A model generated the notes under the pieces. The model was not told the origin of the DNA and did not search any database. It saw only the letters and a list, made by a program, of their open reading frames with translations. A DNA stretch of 8,228 nt from Holophagales bacterium (GTDB lineage Bacteria; Acidobacteriota; Holophagae; Holophagales; Holophagaceae): the NCBI GenBank assembly GCA_031283145.1, contig JAITCJ010000011.1, forward strand, positions 1-8,228, given 5' to 3'. Every line of letters starts with the position of its first letter. Within the stretch, counting starts at the first letter, position 1. The translations under genes and the position numbers were made by a program. Below are positions 1 to 5,081 of this stretch, in pieces.

Positions 1-351
1 AAACTCAACCGTATCACCGGGCAATGCTGCACAGCGCTTTACGTAGTCCTGATTGCGATCCATCGGATAACGGAATACGATAATGTCGCCGCGCTCAACT
101 TTTCTCATTGGGAACAGAGCGGATTCCCAGTTCCATTGAGGAACCGCGAAAATAAACTTGTTGACCAGCAAGTGATCCCCAATCATCAGTGTGTTTCTCA
201 TTGAGGCGCTGGTAATAGTGAATTGCTGGCCAACAAAAGTCTTGTAAAAAACTATCAGAATGATTGCGAAGCAGATTACTTCCAGATTGTCTCTGATGAC
301 TCCCTTTCCGGCTCCTGGGGGCAGGACGGCTTCTTTTTTATCCTTTGCCAT
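1..351 (-). CDS. lepB: Signal peptidase I, N-terminal part (runs off the left edge)
   Basis: This is the first 117 codons of a type I signal peptidase, the membrane serine protease that removes signal peptides from exported proteins on the outer face of the inner membrane. A short charged N-terminus is followed by one hydrophobic segment (about residues 23-40). The catalytic serine motif ITSASM gives Ser50, followed by LMIGDHLLVNKF. The second conserved block, RGDIIVF, leads to YVKR with the catalytic general-base lysine at Lys105, then the family motif LPGDTVEF, where the window ends. The ATG at 351 has GGAG five bases upstream. The gene starts 17 nt after the stop of the preceding small gene, so it is probably the last visible gene of the tex operon. 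Identity is well supported; the C-terminal half is outside the window. Confidence 0.95.
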   Translation of the reverse strand, partial: MAKDKKEAVLPPGAGKGVIRDNLEVICFAIILIVFYKTFVGQQFTITSASMRNTLMIGDHLLVNKFIFAVPQWNWESALFPMRKVERGDIIVFRYPMDRNQDYVKRCAALPGDTVEF

Positions 352-368
352 TCAAACTCCAACAAATA

Positions 369-959
369 TCAGAGTACATCAGTAAAGCCCATGCCGGCCA
401 GCCGATTTACAGTTACCCAGTTTCCCTGGCGCAAAACTCTGGTTTCAGCCTCGCCAATGCCGGGCAGGAAAAAGACGTGCGCTTTTTTATTGACTGAATT
501 TTGCAACTGGGGGGAAACAGGTATGGCCTCAACCCACACTCCAATGGGTTCCGGAAGCGCAATACCCGGAAAATCAAGTTTTGCGCGACCGATTACGCGA
601 TAGCTGATTCCGCCCGTCTGCCAGGAAGCGGTTTTATTGGGAAACTCTGGAGGCACGATGATTGTTCTGGTTTCGCCGGACGTGATTGAATAAATTCCGC
701 CATCTTGCCGGCATAAAAAATTGGTGTCCGCAGTGCCTTTCAGTGAAGTAACGCTGCAAGCGACTTCTAATCCATCTGATGTTTGTTTGGCGTATCTAAC
801 TCTTAACTGAACTGGTTCCTGAATGTCTGACGGGTTTTCAAAAATGAGGGTCAATCCGGCTTCAGTTGGCGAATATAAAAGCTGCTGCTCGGTTTGTCTG
901 AAGCAGGCCGAGGTTACAGCCAGCGCCAACAGCGCCGCCGAGCGACAGAGATGTTTCAC
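369..959 (-). CDS. Probable exported lipoprotein of unknown function
   Basis: This is a 196-residue protein I do not recognise. The N-terminus MKHLCRSAALLALAVTSAC is a signal sequence: one basic stretch, a hydrophobic core (residues 8-15), and Cys19 as a possible lipidation site. The residues before it (TSA) fit a lipobox only loosely because position -3 is Thr rather than Leu, so ordinary secretion is possible. The remainder has no further membrane segment and looks rich in beta strands, with several short Val/Ile/Leu alternations. The start is GTG, overlapping the tex stop as GTGA (4 nt), with AGAGG six bases upstream, which implies translational coupling to tex. lepB follows after 17 nt. 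The place between tex and lepB and the export signal suggest an envelope role, but no activity can be assigned. Confidence 0.8.
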   Translation of the reverse strand: MKHLCRSAALLALAVTSACFRQTEQQLLYSPTEAGLTLIFENPSDIQEPVQLRVRYAKQTSDGLEVACSVTSLKGTADTNFLCRQDGGIYSITSGETRTIIVPPEFPNKTASWQTGGISYRVIGRAKLDFPGIALPEPIGVWVEAIPVSPQLQNSVNKKAHVFFLPGIGEAETRVLRQGNWVTVNRLAGMGFTDVL

Positions 960-3403
960 CGCAGGCCTCTGTTGAATTTAGCCATCAATTCCTCAAGGGC
1001 GGATGAACTCGCGGGAGATTGAATCACTTTGGGGGTTACGTCTTTCTTTGGTTTTGGGCGGCGCTCTTGCGCGTGTTCCTGCCGTTTTGAGCGCTCGACG
1101 CGTTCGGTGCGCTCTTGCCGCTTGGATTCATCGTGTTGGGTCTCAGCTTGCGGCGGCTTTGGCGCTCTTGTGTTTTTTGGACGGCGAGGCGGATGTTCCT
1201 GTTGCGGCTTTTCACGGCGGCGAATATCTTGGCCGTTTGCCGGAGCGAACAATAACGCCTTTATGGATAAGCCAATCCGTTTTGCTTCGTGGTCAAGCGT
1301 CATAACTTTCACTTTTATTAGCTGACCAACCGTGAGAGCATCGCTGGGGTGCTTTATGAAAGTATGGCCGATTTCGGACAGATGCACCAGGCCATCCTGG
1401 TGAATGCCTATATCAACAAACGCCCCAAAATCGGTGACGTTCGTCACTACGCCTTGGAGTTCCATGCCGATTTCCAAATCGGCGGGTTTGTGAATATTTT
1501 CGTTAAAGCGAACAGCTTCAAATTTTTGCCTTGGGTCCCGCCCGGGTTTTTTCAGTTCGGCGATTATATCTGTTACTGTCTCAACGCCGAATTGGTCGTC
1601 AGTGAGTATTTTTGGATCAAGGGAATCCAGTACGGATTCGTTGCCGATTAATTCAAGGACTGTTTTGCCCGTAATCTGGCAAATGCGCTGAACAACAGGG
1701 TAGGATTCGGGATGTACGGCGCTGGCGTCCAGAGGATTTTCGCTCTCCCTTATGCGTAAAAACCCCGCCGCCTGCTGAAAAGATTTTTCACCAAACCTGG
1801 GAACGTCCATCAGTTGTTCCCGCTTATGAAAAGCCCCGTTCTCATATCTCCACTGGACAATGTTCTTTGCCAGCGTTTCGCCGATACCGGCGACATAAGA
1901 CAACAACTTATAAGACGCGCTGTTGAGATCAACGCCAACACGATTGACGCATGATTCCACGGAATCATCCAGACCCTTTTTTAACTGGGTCTGATTCACA
2001 TCGTGTTGGTACTGACCAACGCCAATACTTCTAGGCTCAACTTTAACCAGCTCCGCAAGCGGATCCTGGAAACGACGCGCAATACTGATCGCTCCGCGCA
2101 CGGTTACGTCCAGTTCAGGAAATTCCTCGCGGGCAATTTCAGAAGCCGAATAGACGGAAGCTCCGGCTTCGCTAACGCTTACGCAGGCAATACCTTTTCT
2201 GTCGGTATCAACAAGCCATTGCTGAATAACAGCTTCGGTTTCGCGTCCGCCGGTTCCATTGCCAATAGCAATGGCTTCCAATGGGTATTTATCTGCCAAT
2301 ACATCCAACACGGCTCTTGTACCCTCCAGGTCCCTTTTTGGCTCAAGCGGGTACACGGTAGATGTCTCTATAAACTGACCAAGGCGGTTGATTAAGGCTA
2401 ATTTACAGCCTGTGCGAATACCGGGATCAATGCCCAGTGTACACATTTGCCCCGCGGGCGGAGCCAAAAGGAGATGATCCAGGTTGGTCTGAAACACTTT
2501 AATGGCTTCGGCGTCGGCCTTTTTCTTTGTGTCAACCCTGACGTCGGTTTCAAGCGTCGGAGCCAGAAGACGATCAAACGCGTCCTCACAAACGTCATGA
2601 AGATAAGCTCTGTATCCGGACTTGGTATTGATTTCCACTCTGGATACCAGCATTGTAATCAATCGTTCACGATCAACCGCCAGTTTGACGGTCAGTAAGT
2701 CCTCTTTTTCGGCACGCCTTATGGCCAGTACTCTGTGAGTCGGCATTTTACGGATGGGTTCTTTGTAGTCCCAATAGGGCTTGAATCGCAGCGCTTCTTG
2801 GCCGTCCTTGCGGTCTTCGCGAAGGAGACTTGTCAAAATTCCATGACCGTGAAATTCCTGGCGCAGCCAAGCCCTTGCCTCGGCATTCTCGGCAATCCGT
2901 TCCGCCAGTATATAGCCCGCGCCTTCCAAACAAAGCGACGGGGTTTGCAGACCATCTTCTTCTTCTTTGACATAAGGTGAGGCAAGCATGAGAGGGTCCG
3001 CCTCGGTGTCGTCTGCCAAAAGTTCATTGAGCAGCGGCTCAAGACCAAGTTCCCTGGCCACGGAAGCCTTTGTGCGCTTTTTGGGCTTATAGGGCAGGTA
3101 AAGGTCTTCCAATTCCGTTTTTGTCCAGGCACTCTCAATTTTTGACTTTAGCTCCGGCGTGAGCTTTTCCGCCTTGTCAATAGTTTTCAGCACTGTTTCA
3201 CGTCTTTCCAGCAACTCCTTGAAGTAGCCCATTCTCTCTTCAATGGCGCGAATGGCCACTTCGTCCAGAGACCCGGTGACTTCTTTGCGATAGCGGGCAA
3301 TGAAAGGCACTGTGTCGCCTTCGTTCAACAGCGCCATAACAGACGCGACGCCTGTTCGGGGCAGTGACAGTTCCAGACAAATGCGGTCAACTACCAAATC
3401 CAC
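956..3403 (-). CDS. tex: Tex-family S1 RNA-binding protein
   Basis: Tex is a cytoplasmic nucleic-acid-binding protein, related to eukaryotic Spt6 and linked to transcription and expression control. This 815-residue copy has the full order: helical Tex N-region (about 1-190, with GDTVPFIARYRKEVTG and the LEDLYLPYKPKKRTKA block), a YqgF/RNase H-like domain (about 320-450, LGIDPGIRTG), a helix-hairpin-helix region (about 480-560, with SYVAGIGETLAKNIV and DVPRFGEKSF), and one S1 domain (about 645-715, GVVTNVTDFGAFVDIG). A roughly 90-residue Arg/Lys/Glu/Pro-rich tail ends in ALEELMAKFNRGLR. I chose GTG at 3403 because GAAAGG lies eight bases upstream; the in-frame GTG at 3430 would add nine residues but has no ribosome site. 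Its stop overlaps the next gene. Identity is very secure; the start is likely. Confidence 0.96.
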   Translation of the reverse strand: MDLVVDRICLELSLPRTGVASVMALLNEGDTVPFIARYRKEVTGSLDEVAIRAIEERMGYFKELLERRETVLKTIDKAEKLTPELKSKIESAWTKTELEDLYLPYKPKKRTKASVARELGLEPLLNELLADDTEADPLMLASPYVKEEEDGLQTPSLCLEGAGYILAERIAENAEARAWLRQEFHGHGILTSLLREDRKDGQEALRFKPYWDYKEPIRKMPTHRVLAIRRAEKEDLLTVKLAVDRERLITMLVSRVEINTKSGYRAYLHDVCEDAFDRLLAPTLETDVRVDTKKKADAEAIKVFQTNLDHLLLAPPAGQMCTLGIDPGIRTGCKLALINRLGQFIETSTVYPLEPKRDLEGTRAVLDVLADKYPLEAIAIGNGTGGRETEAVIQQWLVDTDRKGIACVSVSEAGASVYSASEIAREEFPELDVTVRGAISIARRFQDPLAELVKVEPRSIGVGQYQHDVNQTQLKKGLDDSVESCVNRVGVDLNSASYKLLSYVAGIGETLAKNIVQWRYENGAFHKREQLMDVPRFGEKSFQQAAGFLRIRESENPLDASAVHPESYPVVQRICQITGKTVLELIGNESVLDSLDPKILTDDQFGVETVTDIIAELKKPGRDPRQKFEAVRFNENIHKPADLEIGMELQGVVTNVTDFGAFVDIGIHQDGLVHLSEIGHTFIKHPSDALTVGQLIKVKVMTLDHEAKRIGLSIKALLFAPANGQDIRRREKPQQEHPPRRPKNTRAPKPPQAETQHDESKRQERTERVERSKRQEHAQERRPKPKKDVTPKVIQSPASSSALEELMAKFNRGLR

Positions 3404-3411
3404 TGTAAATA

Positions 3412-3417
3412 CCTTTC
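3412..3417 (-). promoter_or_regulatory. Ribosome binding site deciding the tex start
   Basis: GAAAGG on the minus strand sits eight bases before the GTG at 3403. No comparable purine run precedes the alternative in-frame GTG at 3430, where the upstream sequence is GC-rich (CGCCGCCG). Confidence 0.6.
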
Positions 3418-3491
3418 GACTGCCACCCACCGGCGGCGATTTGACATATTACCGCATGTTGGTCTGTCTGACACTTTAATTCACACCACGA

Positions 3492-3515
3492 TCTCTTAGT
3501 CTCTTAGTCTCTTAG
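3492..3515. repeat. Three tandem copies of an 8-bp unit across the kdsA stop codon
   Basis: TCTCTTAG on the plus strand (CTAAGAGA on the coding strand of kdsA) occurs three times in perfect tandem. The stop codon TAA of kdsA at 3506-3504 lies inside the second unit read from the left, and the last KdsA residues (LRD) are encoded by the repeat. The unit is not a multiple of three, so copy-number change alters the reading frame after the first coding copy. With a single copy the frame would read on to a TAA near 3480 and add a few residues; with two or more copies the same stop is kept. Confidence 0.95.
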
Positions 3516-4331
3516 TGTCGCATCTCTACATACTCTCCAGATTAACAGCAATTCATCCAGCAACTGTCCAAATTCTGATAAGCGCATGACATTAGGGCCA
3601 TCGCTCAAGGCTTTTTCCGGCGTGTCATGAACTTCAAAAAAGAATCCGTCTATACATGTAGCGGCAGCCCTGGCAAGTGTGGGAATCATTTCCCTGGCTC
3701 CTCCCGTCGCGCTGCCAAGCGCCCCTGGCTTTTGAACACTGTGCGTGGCGTCGAATATCACCGGACAGCCTGTTTTGCGAAGGTGGGGAAAGGATTGAAA
3801 ATCCACCACCAGATTTCCATAGCCAAAAGAATTTCCTCTTTCAGTAACCCAAACCGGACCTGCCTGGGTTACTGATTTGACCTTTCCCACAGCGTGGCTC
3901 ATATCCCACGGAGCCAGAAACTGCCCCTTTTTGATATTGACGGTTTTTCCGGTTGAGGCGGCGCTCAGCAACAGGTCTGTCTGGCGGCAGAGGAAAGCCG
4001 GGATTTGCAGTACATCAACGGCGGCGGCGGCAAGGGCGCATTGCTGGGCCTCATGAACGTCTGTCAGAACGGGAATATCAAGTAAAGATTTGATTTCAGC
4101 CAATACGTCCAATCCTTCCGCCATAGCGGTTCCGCGATAGCTATGCAGACTGGTTCGATTTGCCTTGTCAAAACTCGCTTTGAAAATAAAAGGTATATTT
4201 TTTTGTTCCGTTATAGCTTTCAGAGCCGAAGCCAGATCAAGCGCATGTTGTCTGCTCTCCAGTACGCACGGCCCGGCTATCAGGAAAAAACTTTGCTCTG
4301 TGAACGGCGCGTGAAAGTTCATAGACATCAT
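3504..4331 (-). CDS. kdsA: 3-deoxy-D-manno-octulosonate 8-phosphate synthase
   Basis: KdsA condenses phosphoenolpyruvate with arabinose 5-phosphate to make Kdo 8-phosphate in the cytoplasm, an early step toward the Kdo of the lipopolysaccharide inner core. Signature blocks are LIAGPCVLES, FKASFDKANRTSLHSYRG, IPAFLCRQTDLL, NIKKGQFLAPWDM, TERGNSFGYGNLVVDF, FDATHSVQKPG and EVHDTPEKALSD. Counting from ATG 4331, the four residues matching the metal ligands of the Aquifex enzyme are all present (Cys22, His197, Glu233, Asp244), so this is the metal-dependent class; the E. coli type has Asn at the Cys position. Length is 275 aa, normal for the family. ATG 4331 has GGAG six bases upstream, whereas the in-frame ATG at 4343 lacks a ribosome site. 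The C-terminal WRVCRDATLRD looks atypical and partly comes from a tandem repeat. kdsA is the first gene of the leftward cluster. Confidence 0.96.
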   Translation of the reverse strand: MMSMNFHAPFTEQSFFLIAGPCVLESRQHALDLASALKAITEQKNIPFIFKASFDKANRTSLHSYRGTAMAEGLDVLAEIKSLLDIPVLTDVHEAQQCALAAAAVDVLQIPAFLCRQTDLLLSAASTGKTVNIKKGQFLAPWDMSHAVGKVKSVTQAGPVWVTERGNSFGYGNLVVDFQSFPHLRKTGCPVIFDATHSVQKPGALGSATGGAREMIPTLARAAATCIDGFFFEVHDTPEKALSDGPNVMRLSEFGQLLDELLLIWRVCRDATLRD

Positions 4332-4337
4332 ATGCTG

Positions 4338-4341
4338 CTCC
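4338..4341 (-). promoter_or_regulatory. Ribosome binding site deciding the kdsA start
   Basis: GGAG on the minus strand lies six bases before the ATG at 4331. It overlaps the upstream in-frame ATG at 4343-4341, which has only ACTATATATGA before it, so the downstream start is preferred. Confidence 0.6.
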
Positions 4342-4352
4342 ATTCATATATA

Positions 4353-4382
4353 GTCATAACTCGAAAAACCTGGCAATGTAAA
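4353..4382 (-). promoter_or_regulatory. Candidate sigma-70-type promoter for kdsA
   Basis: On the minus strand TTTACA (4382-4377) and TATGAC (4358-4353) are separated by 18 bp, matching the consensus at 5/6 and 4/6. Initiation near 4346 would leave a short leader containing the GGAG before ATG 4331. An overlapping alternative, TTGCCA (4376-4371) and TATATA (4352-4347), also 18 bp apart, would start inside the ribosome site and is less likely. Matched by eye only. Confidence 0.4.
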
Positions 4383-4390
4383 GCCAATTT

Positions 4391-4424
4391 TTGACATATT
4401 GTAATAGCTCTCAAAATATGTAAA
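4391..4424. promoter_or_regulatory. 34-bp dyad-symmetric element, candidate operator in the divergent kdsA / Lrp-type gene region
   Basis: The outer arms TTGACATATT (4391-4400) and AATATGTAAA (4415-4424) are inverted repeats with one mismatch, including a perfect 7-bp core (ACATATT / AATATGT). The exact centre is AGCT (4406-4409). Overall 13 of 17 symmetric base pairs match. The arms are AT-rich and the half sites lie about two helical turns apart, as expected for a dimeric helix-turn-helix regulator. It sits 8 bp upstream of the kdsA -35 candidate and about 120 bp before the start of the Lrp-type gene, and its left arm contains a consensus-like TTGACA. Binding by the adjacent Lrp-type protein is inferred from position and symmetry, not shown. 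Confidence 0.5.
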
Positions 4425-4544
4425 CATTTCAGAGAGCACTTCATTTGGGACTATCTGTTACGCGAAAGCCGCGCAGATTCTCACGTAAAACACCACGGAT
4501 AATCCTCTTTTGAACATCCTCAATATTTTACAGTGGGATAACGT

Positions 4545-5060
4545 ATGACCAGATCGCTCTTAGATGATGAGCTCAATCGGAAAATCCTGGCTTGTCTTCA
4601 GAAAGAAGGACGGATAAGTCATGCGGAGTTGGCCGAACGCATTAGTGTAAGCCGCCCGACAGTGATTGATCGTATAAAGCGTATGGAAAACGAAGGGATA
4701 ATAGAAGGCTATTTTGCCGCGGTAAGCCCTGCGTCTGTCAGAAAAACCAGCGTGGCTTATGTTTCAGTCAGATACCGGATGGACAACGATCAACTGGAAA
4801 CGCGGTTCATTGAGGCATTGCTGAAAGAGCCGGATATTTTGGAAGCTTATACAACCGCCGGCGAGGATTGTCTGCTGCTCAAGATAGTCGCGGACACGCC
4901 AATGGGAATTAATGAGCTTTTGCGAAAAATCCGCTCGCTTGGTCCACAGGCTTCAACTTGTACCACAATGGTGCTGGAGACCCATTTTGTAAAGCCCGGA
5001 CCATCGCCATTTCCAAGCCATGAAATGGCTAAGAGAAGGTCTGTTTCACCAAAAGAATAA
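4545..5060 (+). CDS. Lrp/AsnC-family transcriptional regulator
   Basis: This 171-residue cytoplasmic DNA-binding protein has the two-domain Lrp/AsnC layout. Residues 5-60 form the N-terminal helix-turn-helix (LLDDELNRKILACLQKEG, then ISHAELAERISVSRPTVIDR with the recognition helix at about 36-47, then IKRMENEGIIEGY). Residues 70-147 form the ligand-sensing RAM domain, with the typical TAGEDCLLLKIVA segment and ETHF at its end. A basic, Pro/Ser-rich tail of about 20 residues extends beyond the usual end. Family members bind amino acids, assemble as dimers to octamers, and often control their own and neighbouring genes. The ATG at 4545 has GGGA seven bases upstream. The peptidase gene starts 21 nt after its stop, so the two are probably co-transcribed. 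The ligand and targets cannot be read from sequence. Confidence 0.93.
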   Translation: MTRSLLDDELNRKILACLQKEGRISHAELAERISVSRPTVIDRIKRMENEGIIEGYFAAVSPASVRKTSVAYVSVRYRMDNDQLETRFIEALLKEPDILEAYTTAGEDCLLLKIVADTPMGINELLRKIRSLGPQASTCTTMVLETHFVKPGPSPFPSHEMAKRRSVSPKE

Positions 5061-5070
5061 TTGGCCCGCC

Positions 5071-5075
5071 GGAGG
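5071..5075 (+). promoter_or_regulatory. Strong ribosome binding site deciding the M14 peptidase start
   Basis: GGAGG, six bases before ATG 5082, is the best Shine-Dalgarno match in the window. It rules out the in-frame TTG at 5061, which would directly abut the previous stop codon and would place MARRRKL in front of the signal peptide. Confidence 0.85.
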
Positions 5076-5081
5076 AAACTT

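Noticed and set aside
1003..1325. Plus-strand open frames rich in Arg, Ala, Cys and Phe
   Set aside because: They lie opposite the low-complexity tail of tex, where the repetitive coding sequence keeps the other strand open. They have no ribosome site or recognisable family.
2003..2395. 130-codon plus-strand frame
   Set aside because: It is fully antisense to the conserved YqgF-like core of tex, with no domain and no upstream ribosome site.
3391..3447. 18-codon minus-strand leader frame (MSNRRRWVAVERYLQWIW) that overlaps the tex start out of frame
   Set aside because: Only a weak purine stretch precedes its ATG and nothing suggests attenuation. It may be chance, though its overlap with the tex start makes coupling conceivable.
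3425..3480. Possible internal minus-strand promoter before tex (GTGTCA, 17 bp, TAATAT)
   Set aside because: Each box matches the consensus at only 4 of 6 positions, too weak to list; tex may simply be co-transcribed with kdsA.
4391..4419. TTGACA (4391-4396) as a plus-strand -35 box for the Lrp-type gene with AAATAT 17 bp downstream
   Set aside because: The -35 box is perfect but the -10 candidate matches only 3 of 6 positions. A better -10-like GATAAT at 4498 has no -35 box. The true start cannot be chosen by eye.
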